From: 62-47 sp039808365
GTDB taxonomy: Bacteria > Pseudomonadota > Alphaproteobacteria > Rhizobiales > Xanthobacteraceae
Direction: 5' to 3'
Assembly (NCBI GenBank): GCA_039808365.1
Contig: JBDHSX010000104.1
Span: forward strand, 1-13,239
DNA: 13,239 nt
Shown here: piece by piece, positions 1 to 6,889 of the stretch
Numbering within the stretch: position 1 is the stretch's first letter
How the letters are laid out: each line of letters opens with the position of its first letter
Notes under the pieces: model-generated
Seen by the model: only the letters and a program-made list of their open reading frames with translations
Told to the model about the DNA's origin: nothing
Databases searched by the model: none
Position numbers and translations under genes: made by a program

Positions 1-741
1 GCCGGTGGTGCCGGTGCCGTTGAACGGATCGATCACCAGATCGCCCGGCTTCGACGACGACAGCAGCACGCGCGCCAGCAGGCTTTCCGGCTTCTGGGTC
101 GGGTGCACCTTCTTGCCGTCCGCGCCCTTCAGCCGCTCCTCGCCGGTGCACAGCGGAATCAGCCAGTCGGAACGCGCCTGCACATCCTCGTTGGCGGCTT
201 TCAGCGCCTCGTAATTGAACGTGTAGTTCCTGGCGTTCTCGTCGCGCGCCGCCCATATCATGGTCTCGTGGGCGTTGGTGAAGCGGCGGCCGCGGAAATT
301 CGGCATCGGATTCGATTTGCGCCAGACGATATCGTTGAGGACCCAGAAACCGAGGTCCTGCATGATGGCGCCGACGCGGAAAATGTTGTGGTAGGAACCG
401 ATCACCCACAGCGTCGCCGACGGTTTCATGACGCGGCGGCAGGCGAGCAGCCAGGCGCGGGTGAAATCGTCATAGGCGGCGAAGGAGGAAAACTTGTCCC
501 AGTCGTTGTTGACGGCGTCGACATGGGATTCGTCGGGGCGCTTGAGATCGCCCTTGAGCTGCAAATTATAGGGCGGATCGGCGAACACCAGATCGACCGA
601 CGCAGCCGGCAGCTTCGACATCTCGGCGACGCAATCGCCGATGACGATCTGCGTGCTCGGGATCGAAATCTCGGGACGCGAAACAGACTCGAATTTAGTG
701 CGGGGCGCCCTTGCAGACGCCCCGCGACGCGACACAACCAT
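1..741 (-). CDS. ccrM: CcrM-type adenine DNA methyltransferase (GANTC), 3'-truncated by window edge
   Basis: Read on the - strand from the ATG at 741-739, the open frame continues 247 codons to the window edge without a stop, so the C-terminus is missing. The protein shows the amino-methyltransferase catalytic motif DPPY near residue 55 (FADPPYNLQLKGDL), followed by a CcrM/HinfI-like stretch with NNDWDKF. The AdoMet-binding motif comes at the end (HPTQKPESLL, then DPFNGTGTTG at the edge). This order, catalytic motif before FxGxG-type motif, marks a beta-class N6-adenine methyltransferase. The cell-cycle enzyme CcrM of alphaproteobacteria methylates adenine in GANTC after replication. The gene diverges from the peptidase at 961, with 219 bp between the two starts. 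Three GANTC sites and a CtrA-like box lie upstream of the start, which fits cell-cycle control. The family is clear. CcrM identity rests on motif recall and context, and the C-terminal domain cannot be inspected. Confidence 0.93.
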   Translation of the reverse strand, partial: MVVSRRGASARAPRTKFESVSRPEISIPSTQIVIGDCVAEMSKLPAASVDLVFADPPYNLQLKGDLKRPDESHVDAVNNDWDKFSSFAAYDDFTRAWLLACRRVMKPSATLWVIGSYHNIFRVGAIMQDLGFWVLNDIVWRKSNPMPNFRGRRFTNAHETMIWAARDENARNYTFNYEALKAANEDVQARSDWLIPLCTGEERLKGADGKKVHPTQKPESLLARVLLSSSKPGDLVIDPFNGTGTTG

Positions 742-760
742 GACTCAATGACTCTGACTC
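742..760 (-). promoter_or_regulatory. Cluster of three GANTC methylation sites in the ccrM leader
   Basis: GACTC occurs at 742-746, 750-754 and 756-760, three copies in 19 bp directly upstream of the ccrM start codon. GANTC is the target of CcrM itself. In Caulobacter, GANTC sites in the ccrM leader are known to tie transcription to the methylation state. A self-regulatory role here is inferred. A further GACTC sits early in the coding region at 686-690. Confidence 0.6.
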
Positions 761-808
761 AGGCGACGCTGTCGGCGACGCGGGACCAAACAACCGACTG
801 GCGCTACA

Positions 809-870
809 TTGCCGGGGCAAAGTAAAAATCGGCTTAATTGTGAAAGTCTTCCGACTAGGCAATTATTGCC
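809..870. promoter_or_regulatory. Two inverted repeats with TTGCC/GGCAA half-sites in the divergent promoter region
   Basis: TTGCC-GG-GGCAA lies at 809-820, and a perfect 13-bp palindrome GGCAAT-T-ATTGCC at 858-870. Both use the same half-site in opposite arrangement, with centres about 50 bp apart, between the divergent starts of ccrM (741) and the peptidase (961). This looks like a regulator-binding pair. No factor is assigned. Confidence 0.3.
822..837 (-). promoter_or_regulatory. Candidate CtrA box upstream of ccrM
   Basis: On the - strand the site reads TTAA-GCCGATT-TTTAC, one mismatch from the CtrA consensus TTAA-N7-TTAAC. It lies 81-96 bp upstream of the ccrM start. CtrA activates ccrM in Caulobacter, so the placement makes sense, but a single near-match in an AT-richer patch is weak evidence. 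Confidence 0.4.
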
Positions 871-960
871 GGGCGAGCTATTGATTGCGGGTCGGGACGA
901 TCGTTGTCCGTGCGGCGCCGAGCGATGGCTGGAGCCATCCGAACTGTAAGGATCTGGACC

Positions 961-1893
961 ATGCGTTACGATGACTTCCGCCGCAGCGACAATGTCGATG
1001 ATCGCCGCGACGAGGGCGGTGGCGGCGGTAGCGGCGGTGGCTTCGGCCTGCCGATCGGCGGCGGCCGCCTCGGCATCGGCACCATCATCGTGCTCGGCAT
1101 CCTCGGCTATGCGCTCGGCATCGATCCGCGTGTGCTGATCGGCGGCGCGGAAATTCTCACCGGCGGCGAACAGGCGCAGACCCAGCAGGCCGACCGTCGC
1201 GCCGGCCCCGCCAAGACCGGTGCGCCGTCCGACGAGATTGGCAGCATGATCGCCGGCGTGCTCGGCGAGATCGACGACCGCTGGGAAGAGATCTTTTCCG
1301 CCGGCGGCCAGAAATATTCCGGCCCGCGCATCGTGCTGTTCAAGGGCATGACCAATGGCGGCCGTTGCGGCATGGCGCAATCGGCGATGGGGCCGTTCTA
1401 TTGTCCGCCGGACAAGCAGATCTTCCTCGACACCGCGTTCTTCAAGGAAGTCGAGACGCGCTTCCACGGTTGCACCGGCAGCGCCTGCAAGTTCACCGCC
1501 GCCTACATCATCGCGCATGAAGCCGGCCATCATATCCAGAACCTGCTCGGCATCCTGCCGCGCGTGACGCGCATGCAGCAGCAGGCCGGCAGCAAGGCCG
1601 AGGCCAATGCGCTGCAAGTGAAGGTCGAGTTGCAGGCCGACTGTCTCGCCGGCGTCTGGGTCAACCGCGAGTCGCGGCGGCGACCGAACTTCCTGGAGCC
1701 GGGCGATATCGACGCGGCGCTGACCACGGCGGCGGCGATCGGCGACGACACGCTGCAACGCCAGGCCACCGGCCGCGTGGTGCCGGATTCATTCACCCAC
1801 GGCTCGGCCGCGCAGCGCAAGCGCTGGTTCATGATCGGCTATCAGCAGGGCACGGTGCAGGCCTGCAACACCTTCGCGGCGGATAGTTTGTGA
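961..1893 (+). CDS. Neutral zinc metallopeptidase (YpfJ / Zn_peptidase family), membrane-anchored
   Basis: The 310-residue protein starts MRYDDFRRSDNVDDRR, the usual N-terminus of this family. A Gly-rich linker (19-35) follows, then one hydrophobic segment at about 38-62 that probably anchors it in the inner membrane with the enzyme domain outside. The zinc site is HEAGHH at 186-191 (H186, E187, H190), with ELQADCLAG at 223-231 supplying a probable third ligand, E223. Six cysteines, around 136, 148, 171, 176, 228 and near the C-terminus, suggest disulphides in an exported domain. The ATG at 961 is preferred over an in-frame start at 904 because AAGGA at 948-952 is well spaced and the family N-terminus begins there. 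The substrate is unknown. The gene appears monocistronic, followed by an interspersed palindrome. Confidence 0.9.
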   Translation: MRYDDFRRSDNVDDRRDEGGGGGSGGGFGLPIGGGRLGIGTIIVLGILGYALGIDPRVLIGGAEILTGGEQAQTQQADRRAGPAKTGAPSDEIGSMIAGVLGEIDDRWEEIFSAGGQKYSGPRIVLFKGMTNGGRCGMAQSAMGPFYCPPDKQIFLDTAFFKEVETRFHGCTGSACKFTAAYIIAHEAGHHIQNLLGILPRVTRMQQQAGSKAEANALQVKVELQADCLAGVWVNRESRRRPNFLEPGDIDAALTTAAAIGDDTLQRQATGRVVPDSFTHGSAAQRKRWFMIGYQQGTVQACNTFAADSL

Positions 1894-1898
1894 GGCGA

Positions 1899-1982
1899 CG
1901 TCATTGCGAGCGAAGCGAAGCAATCCAGGGGCCGCGAAGCAAGGACTGGATTGCTTCGGAGCTTGCGCTCCTCGCAATGACG
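1899..1982. repeat. Interspersed palindromic repeat (Bradyrhizobium/Rhodopseudomonas type)
   Basis: The outer arms CGTCATTGCGAG (1899-1910) and CTCGCAATGACG (1971-1982) are perfect inverted repeats. Inner arms CGAAGCAATCCAG (1916-1928) and CTGGATTGCTTCG (1946-1958) continue the dyad. The right arm is 7 nt longer than the left, leaving an asymmetric bulge. I recognise it as the intergenic palindrome found in many copies in this bacterial group. It begins 6 nt after the peptidase stop and ends 31 nt before moaB. It has no T-tract, so it is a repeat, not a classical terminator, though the RNA would fold strongly. Confidence 0.85.
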
Positions 1983-2013
1983 CTTCCGGGTTGGCGCGCA
2001 AAGGGTGAGGCCG

Positions 2014-2577
2014 ATGTCCTCCATCGATGAATCGAAACCATTCATCCCGCTCAACATCGCGGTGCTGACGGTGTCCGACACCCGCGCGCTCGCCGACGAC
2101 AAGTCCGGCGCGACATTGGCGGACCGGCTCACCGGCGCGGGGCATCGTCTGGCGGCGCGCGAGATCGTGACCGACGATGTCGAGGCGATCCGCGCCATCG
2201 TGCGCCGTTGGATCGCCGATCCGGGCGTCGACGCCATCATCACCACCGGCGGCACCGGCTTCACCGGCCGCGACGTGACGCCGGAGGCGATCGAGCCGCT
2301 GTTCGAGAAGCGCATGGATGGTTTCTCCATCGCGTTTCACATGCTCAGCCACGCCAAGATCGGCGTGTCCACCATTCAGAGCCGCGCCACCGCCGGCGTC
2401 GCCGGCGCGACCTATATCTTCTGCCTGCCGGGCTCGCCGGGCGCCTGCAAGGACGGCTGGGACGGCATTCTCGCCCATCAGCTCGATTACCGCTCAAGGC
2501 CGTGCAATTTCGTCGAGATCATGCCGCGCCTCGACGAGCACCTGCGCCGCCCCAAGGCGAAGGGCGCGACCGCGTGA
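2014..2577 (+). CDS. moaB: Molybdenum cofactor biosynthesis protein MoaB (MoaB/Mog fold)
   Basis: The 187-residue protein has the MoaB/Mog core. It opens with the beta strand and loop LNIAVLTVSDTR (13-24). TTGGTGFTGRDVTPEAI (78-94) carries the molybdopterin-binding GGTG and the conserved aspartate D88, and LPGSPGACKDGW (138-149) forms the second substrate loop. Mog adenylylates molybdopterin before molybdenum insertion. MoaB is its close relative, and in organisms without Mog it may do that job. The start is the ATG at 2014, preceded by AAGGGTGAGG. A GTG at 2005 would add three residues but overlaps that Shine-Dalgarno sequence. No other moa/mo genes are in the window. The downstream permease starts 21 nt after the stop, so co-transcription is possible though functionally unrelated. 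Confidence 0.93.
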   Translation: MSSIDESKPFIPLNIAVLTVSDTRALADDKSGATLADRLTGAGHRLAAREIVTDDVEAIRAIVRRWIADPGVDAIITTGGTGFTGRDVTPEAIEPLFEKRMDGFSIAFHMLSHAKIGVSTIQSRATAGVAGATYIFCLPGSPGACKDGWDGILAHQLDYRSRPCNFVEIMPRLDEHLRRPKAKGATA

Positions 2578-2598
2578 GGACGGCGGGGACATAGCGCG

Positions 2599-3387
2599 AT
2601 GTCGCGGCCGACGCTGCTGTTGTATCAGGTGCTGGTGGCCGTGGTGCTGCTGGTGCTGTGGTACGTCTTCAGCACGGTGCCGGTGTTCGGCGTCATGCTG
2701 CTGCCGCCGTTCTTCTTTTCCAATCCCGTCGATGTCGGCCGCCAGATCGTCGAATGGTTCGCGACCGGCGTGATCTGGAAGCATTTGGCGATCACGCTGT
2801 GGGAATCGATCCTCGCCTTCGTGATCGGTTCGCTCGGTGGCGTGCTGTTCGGCTTCTGGTTCGCGCGAAAGCCCACGGTCGCCGCCGTGTTCGACCCCTA
2901 TGTCAAGATGGCGAACGCGCTGCCGCGCGTCGTGCTGGCGCCGATCTTCACGCTGTGGCTCGGGCTCGGCATCTGGTCGAAGGTCGCGCTCGGCGTCACG
3001 CTGGTGTTCTTCATCGTGTTCTTCAACGTCTATCAGGGCGTCAAGGAAGTCAGCGGCGCGGTGCTCGCCAACGGCCGCATGCTGGGCATGAGCGAGCGGC
3101 AGTTGATGCGGCACGTCTATTGGCCGTCGGCGCTGTCATGGATGTTCTCGTCGCTGCACACCTCGGTCGGCTTCGCCGTGGTCGGCGCGGTGGTCGGCGA
3201 ATATCTCGGCTCCGCCGCCGGCCTCGGCTACCTGATCCAGCAGGCCGAGGGCGTGTTCGACGTCGCCGGCGTGTTCGCCGGCATGTTCGTGCTGTCGGTG
3301 TTCGTGATCCTGATCGACCTCGTGGTCACGGTCGCGGAGCGCCGCCTGCTGGTGTGGCGGCCGGAGGCGGCGCATCAGCGAGCCTGA
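2599..3387 (+). CDS. ABC transporter permease, NitT/TauT (SsuC/TauC-like) family
   Basis: This 262-residue integral membrane protein has about six hydrophobic segments, near 8-28, 65-88, 106-124, 128-147, 186-206 and 224-246. The cytoplasmic EAA loop that docks the ATPase lies around 155-178, with the invariant glycine at G163 (ANGRMLGMSERQL) followed by HVYWPSAL. Length and layout match permeases that work with NMT1/TauA-like binding proteins for nitrate, sulfonates, taurine or pyrimidine-like compounds. The substrate cannot be read from sequence. The matching binding protein is at 4013-5032, separated by an opposite-strand cupin. No ATPase gene is present in the window, so that subunit must be encoded elsewhere or shared. 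A weak GGGGA precedes the ATG at 2599. Confidence 0.92.
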   Translation: MSRPTLLLYQVLVAVVLLVLWYVFSTVPVFGVMLLPPFFFSNPVDVGRQIVEWFATGVIWKHLAITLWESILAFVIGSLGGVLFGFWFARKPTVAAVFDPYVKMANALPRVVLAPIFTLWLGLGIWSKVALGVTLVFFIVFFNVYQGVKEVSGAVLANGRMLGMSERQLMRHVYWPSALSWMFSSLHTSVGFAVVGAVVGEYLGSAAGLGYLIQQAEGVFDVAGVFAGMFVLSVFVILIDLVVTVAERRLLVWRPEAAHQRA

Positions 3388-3399
3388 TGACTTGACGAA

Positions 3400-3864
3400 T
3401 TACTTGGCGCCTTCCTCGGGCAGCAGTTTGGTGTCGTTGGGCGGCTGCGGCGGGGTCTTGATGGCGATGGCCTTGAAGGTGCGGCCGTCCGGCTTGGTGC
3501 CGCCGTGCTGGGTTCCCTTCGGGATCACGATCAAATCGCCCGGTTTGACGCGCACTTCCTTGTCGCCGAGCCAGACCGTTCCGGTTCCTTCCAGGATGAA
3601 CTGGATTTCGTTGGTGTTGGGATGCATGTGCCGGGGCACGTTGCCGTCCTGCACGGAAATCGTGGCCCCGTCGGCACTGACGAATGTCTTGGACCGGAAG
3701 CCGCTGGCCGCGGCCGGCCCCAGCGCGTCGCCGTTCAGTTCGGGGACGTGGATCACTTGCGCGGTGATGCTTTCGGCCGCGAGGGCCGGTCGCATCAGTG
3801 AGGCGGCGCCGCATCCGGCGGCAAAGGCGGCGGCAATCGACAGCGAAGCGGCAATGCGGTTCAT
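3400..3864 (-). CDS. Exported single-domain cupin protein
   Basis: The 154-residue protein opens with a signal peptide (hydrophobic 5-23, probable cleavage after ALAA at 27-30). Both cupin motifs are intact. Motif 1 is G74-x4-H79-x-H81-x4-E86-x6-G93, and motif 2 is G109-x5-P115-x-G117-x2-H120. The three histidines and E86 are the usual metal ligands, so it is expected to bind a metal such as Fe, Mn, Ni or Zn in the periplasm. Enzymatic role and substrate are unknown. GGGAGGAA is well placed before the ATG on this strand. The gene is convergent with the permease (12 nt between stops) and divergent from the binding protein (148 nt between starts), so it splits the ABC pair. A lipoprotein reading through C18 is possible but its lipobox is poor. 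Confidence 0.88.
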   Translation of the reverse strand: MNRIAASLSIAAAFAAGCGAASLMRPALAAESITAQVIHVPELNGDALGPAAASGFRSKTFVSADGATISVQDGNVPRHMHPNTNEIQFILEGTGTVWLGDKEVRVKPGDLIVIPKGTQHGGTKPDGRTFKAIAIKTPPQPPNDTKLLPEEGAK

Positions 3865-4012
3865 GGCGTTCCTCCCGGTTTCCGACTTTAGTTGACGCCG
3901 ATGCTACTTCGCCGCGCGATCCGCGCCTAGGGCCTTGTTGGCCGGGGCTTCGCTTCTCAAGCGGCATGCGCTCCTCTATGGTGCCGCCCGAACCAGACAC
4001 GGGGAGGCGACC

Positions 4013-5032
4013 ATGAGGATGATGTTCGGCAGGTTTCTCGCGCCGGTGCTGGCGCTGCTGTTGATGCCCGGCCTCGCCATGGCGCAGAGCAAGGTGACCA
4101 TCGCCGTCGGCGGCGGCGCGTGCCTGTGTTACTTGCCGACGGTGCTGGCGAGGCAGCTCGGTGAATACGACAAGGCGGGCCTGAGCGTCGAACTGGTCGA
4201 TCTCAAGGGCGGCTCCGACGCGCTCAAGGCCGTGCTCGGCGGCAGCGCCGACGTGGTCTCCGGCTATTTCGATCACTGCGTCAATCTCGCCGCCAAGAAG
4301 CAGGAGATGCAGGCCTTCGTGGTCTATGACCGCTATCCGGGTCTGGTTCTGGTGGTGTCGCCGAAACACACCGACGAGATCAAATCGATCAAGGATCTCG
4401 CGGGCAAGAAGGTCGGCGTCAGCGCGCCGGGCTCCTCGACCGATTTCTTCCTGAAGTATCTGTTGAAGAAGAACGGACTCGATCCCGCCAGCGCGGCGGT
4501 GATCGGCGTCGGCCTGGGCGCGACGGCGGTGGCGGCGATGGAGCAGGGCCAGATCGACGCGGCGGTGATGCTGGACCCGTCGGTCACGGTGCTTCAGGGG
4601 CAACACAAGGATTTGCGCATCCTCAGCGACACCCGCACCCAGAAGGATACGCTCGCGGTGTTCGGCGGCGAGTATCCGGGCGGCGCGCTCTACAGCACGG
4701 CGGCGTGGGTCAAGTCGCATGAGAAGGAGGCGCAGGCGCTGACCGACGCCATCGTCAACACGCTGAAATGGATTCACGCCCATTCGCCGGAGGACGTGAT
4801 GGCGAAGATGCCGCCCGAACTGGTCGGCAAGAACAAGGAGCTTTATCTCGCCGCGCTCAAGAGCACCATTCCGATGTATTCGCAGACCGGCGCGATGGAC
4901 CCCAAGGGCGCGGCGGCGGTGCTCGCGGTGTTCAGCGAAGGCTCGCCGGCTGTCGCCAAGGCCAACATCGACGTCAGCAAGACCTACACCAACAGCTTTG
5001 TCGAGCGGGCCGGCAAGGCGGGCGCGAAGTAA
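4013..5032 (+). CDS. ABC transporter substrate-binding protein, NitT/TauT (NMT1/TauA-like) family
   Basis: The 339-residue protein has a clear signal peptide, cleaved after AMA at 22-24. The mature part shows family landmarks: an early strand leading to a YLP turn (40-42), GGSDALKAVLGGSADVVSG (62-80), a lysine-rich KDLAGKKVGVSAPGSSTDFF stretch, and LDPSV. It should deliver a small organic or inorganic anion to the permease at 2599-3387. Three cysteines fall where this family usually shows pocket-lining residues: C37 and C39 (ACLCYLP) and C89 (DHCVN). This is unusual for a nitrate/taurine binder. The start at 4013 follows GGGGAGG at 4001-4007. An in-frame start at 3935 would put 26 residues before the signal peptide. 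The next gene begins 3 nt after the stop. The ligand is not predictable from what I see. Confidence 0.92.
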   Translation: MRMMFGRFLAPVLALLLMPGLAMAQSKVTIAVGGGACLCYLPTVLARQLGEYDKAGLSVELVDLKGGSDALKAVLGGSADVVSGYFDHCVNLAAKKQEMQAFVVYDRYPGLVLVVSPKHTDEIKSIKDLAGKKVGVSAPGSSTDFFLKYLLKKNGLDPASAAVIGVGLGATAVAAMEQGQIDAAVMLDPSVTVLQGQHKDLRILSDTRTQKDTLAVFGGEYPGGALYSTAAWVKSHEKEAQALTDAIVNTLKWIHAHSPEDVMAKMPPELVGKNKELYLAALKSTIPMYSQTGAMDPKGAAAVLAVFSEGSPAVAKANIDVSKTYTNSFVERAGKAGAK

Positions 5033-5035
5033 CGC

Positions 5036-5743
5036 GTGGCGTCGTTTCCGATCCATCGGGTGAAGCGGCTCGACCTGCGCGTGACGCCGTGGCGGTGGCC
5101 GTTCGCGCAAGCGCGACGCGCCGAGATCGACGCCCATTTCGCCGAGCTGCGACGCAAGACGCCGCAACTCTGGAACGGCCGCGTGCTGCTGGGGCGCGAT
5201 CCGCGTTTTACCGACGACACGTTCCGCGCCGACTATTTCGAAACCGACTTCGCCAGCTTCATCGCCTGGCGCGATTGGGGCTATCCCGACGCCGCGGTGT
5301 TCAACGGCTTCGGCATGGGCGCGCTGCGCAGCCGCGACGGCGCGTATGTTCTCGGCGAGATGGCGGCGCACACCGCCAATGCCGGCAAGATCTATTTCGC
5401 GGCCGGCACGCCCGACCTCGACGACATCAGGGACGGCCAGGTCGATATCGCCGGCAGCGTGGTGCGCGAGGTCGCGGAGGAAACCGGCTTGACGGAAGCC
5501 GACTACCGGACCGCCGACGATTGGGATTGCGTCGTCGCCGGGCCGCTGATCGCGCTGATGCGCGCCCTCGTGAGCGATCTCGCCGGCGAGGCGCTGCGGG
5601 CCCGGATCGAAGCCAACCTTGCCGGTCAGGCGACGCCGGAACTTTCCGCCATTCACCTGATGCGCAGCCAGCGCGACATCACCGCGGCGGTGCCGCCCTA
5701 CATGGCCGCCTATCTCATGGCGCGGCTGCCGGATAGGGTGTAG
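5036..5743 (+). CDS. NUDIX-like hydrolase with a degenerate NUDIX box
   Basis: The 235-residue protein has a NUDIX-type helix REVAEETGL (144-152) containing the metal-binding REx2EE core. However, the canonical upstream glycine and glutamate of Gx5Ex7REUxEExGU are not at the expected positions. The aligned spots hold D and V in DIRDGQVDIAGSVV. NUDIX enzymes cleave nucleoside-diphosphate-linked compounds. With this degenerate box, activity or substrate range could differ. The start is a GTG at 5036, only 3 nt after the binding-protein stop. The next in-frame ATG lies far inside, so translation is probably coupled to the upstream gene. The N-terminal 100 residues are rich in W, F and R and show no domain I recognise. 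The link to the ABC importer is positional only. Confidence 0.75.
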   Translation: MASFPIHRVKRLDLRVTPWRWPFAQARRAEIDAHFAELRRKTPQLWNGRVLLGRDPRFTDDTFRADYFETDFASFIAWRDWGYPDAAVFNGFGMGALRSRDGAYVLGEMAAHTANAGKIYFAAGTPDLDDIRDGQVDIAGSVVREVAEETGLTEADYRTADDWDCVVAGPLIALMRALVSDLAGEALRARIEANLAGQATPELSAIHLMRSQRDITAAVPPYMAAYLMARLPDRV

Positions 5744-5803
5744 GCGCGGGGGATGGCGGAATCGCGTGATATCATGGCTGCCGAGCGAGGAGACGCAATC
5801 GAA

Positions 5804-6751
5804 ATGGCCGACAAGACCGCGCAGGCGAGCGCCACGTCGCTGAAGCCCTATGTCCGCCCGTTCCGGGTCGACGGTTCGAAGGAATTCCATCTCAAGCTGT
5901 TCCAGCGCGACGCCGACGGCGACCTCGAAAAGGATCAGGGCCACGCCATCATCGAGGCCAATCGCAAGCGGTTGAGCGATCTTCAGGAAAAGCTCTACGC
6001 GCAGGACCGCTGGTCGCTGCTGCTGATTTTCCAGGGCATGGACGCGGCCGGCAAGGACAGCGCCATCGAAAGCGTGTTCGACGGCGTCAACCCGCAGGGC
6101 TGCGAGGTCTATTCCTTCAAGACGCCGACCGCCAAGGAACTGGATCACGATTTCATGTGGCGCGCGGCGATCTGCCTGCCGGAGCGCGGCCGCATCGGCA
6201 TTTTCAATCGCTCATATTATGAGGAATGCCTGATCGTGCGGGTGCATCCGGAGGTCCTCGCCCAGGAGCGCATCCCGCAAAAGCTGGTGACCAAGAACAT
6301 CTGGCGCGAACGCTTCGAGGATATTTCGGCTTTCGAGCGTTACCTCTCGCGCAACGGCACCGTGGTCCTGAAATTCTTCCTCAACGTCTCCCGTGAGGAG
6401 CAGCGCCAGCGCTTCCTCGCCCGGCTCGACGAGCCGGAGAAGAACTGGAAGTTCTCGCTGGGCGACGTCGCCGAGCGCCAGCACTGGGACCGCTATCAGG
6501 CGGCCTATCAGGACATGATCCGGCATACCGCCAGCGCGGTGGCGCCATGGTACGTGGTGCCGGCGGACCGCAAGTGGTTCGCGCGGGTGGTGATCGGCTC
6601 GGTCATCGTCGACGCGCTGGAAAAGCTCGACCTGCGTTTCCCCAAGGTGGACAAAGCCACGCTGGAGCAATTCGGGCAGGCGCGGGTGGCGCTGGAAAAG
6701 GAAGGCAAGGGCGGCGCCAAGGCCGCGGCGAAGGGCAAGAAGAAACCCTGA
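5804..6751 (+). CDS. ppk2: Polyphosphate kinase 2 family protein (PPK2)
   Basis: The 315-residue protein is a single-domain PPK2, a P-loop kinase moving phosphate between polyphosphate and nucleotides in the cytoplasm. The Walker A-like motif is GMDAAGKDS at 78-86 (K84). VNPQGCEVYSFKTP and ELDHDFMWR follow, and the Walker B/lid region is GRIGIFNRSYYEE at 129-141. The NPQG and LDHDFxWR motifs resemble the class III / PPK2_rel_1 branch, whose members can phosphorylate AMP and ADP. Direction and nucleotide cannot be fixed by eye. The tail (from about 296) is rich in Lys, Ala and Gly and looks disordered. The start is uncertain: the ATG at 5804 follows GAGGAG at 5787-5792, while an in-frame ATG at 5753 would add 17 residues. 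It lies 60 nt after the NUDIX-like gene, so both phosphoryl-metabolism genes may share a transcript. Confidence 0.92.
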   Translation: MADKTAQASATSLKPYVRPFRVDGSKEFHLKLFQRDADGDLEKDQGHAIIEANRKRLSDLQEKLYAQDRWSLLLIFQGMDAAGKDSAIESVFDGVNPQGCEVYSFKTPTAKELDHDFMWRAAICLPERGRIGIFNRSYYEECLIVRVHPEVLAQERIPQKLVTKNIWRERFEDISAFERYLSRNGTVVLKFFLNVSREEQRQRFLARLDEPEKNWKFSLGDVAERQHWDRYQAAYQDMIRHTASAVAPWYVVPADRKWFARVVIGSVIVDALEKLDLRFPKVDKATLEQFGQARVALEKEGKGGAKAAAKGKKKP

Positions 6752-6755
6752 GAAA

Positions 6756-6784
6756 CCGCCGGGCCGGGGCGGGCGGGCATTTTT
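6756..6784 (+). terminator. Possible terminator after ppk2
   Basis: CCGCC (6756-6760) can pair with GGCGG (6772-6776), followed after GCA by TTTTT (6780-6784). The stem is short with an 11-nt loop, so this is a weak call. It does sit directly after the ppk2 stop and before the leuA leader. Confidence 0.4.
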
Positions 6785-6889
6785 GCATTGCGGGACCCCG
6801 ACTTTGTCGGTTAAAGTCACCGCAGGCAGGTATTCCGGCAACGATCCGACAAGGATTTGCGCCGAGACTCCCGCCTAAAGGGACCAGCA

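Noticed and set aside
103..825. Forward-strand open frame opposite ccrM
   Set aside because: The - strand encodes DPPY and the AdoMet motif in one continuous frame. The forward frame is its mirror and reads straight through the GANTC promoter region.
745..1758. A 337-codon open frame on the - strand opposite the zinc peptidase
   Set aside because: The + strand encodes a complete family protein with HEAGHH. The antisense frame has no recognisable motif.
3326..6148. A 940-codon open frame on the - strand
   Set aside because: It runs antisense through the binding protein, NUDIX-like gene and part of ppk2 and contains the cupin region in a different frame. The translation is Arg/His/Asp-rich with no domain, as expected for the shadow of GC-rich coding DNA.
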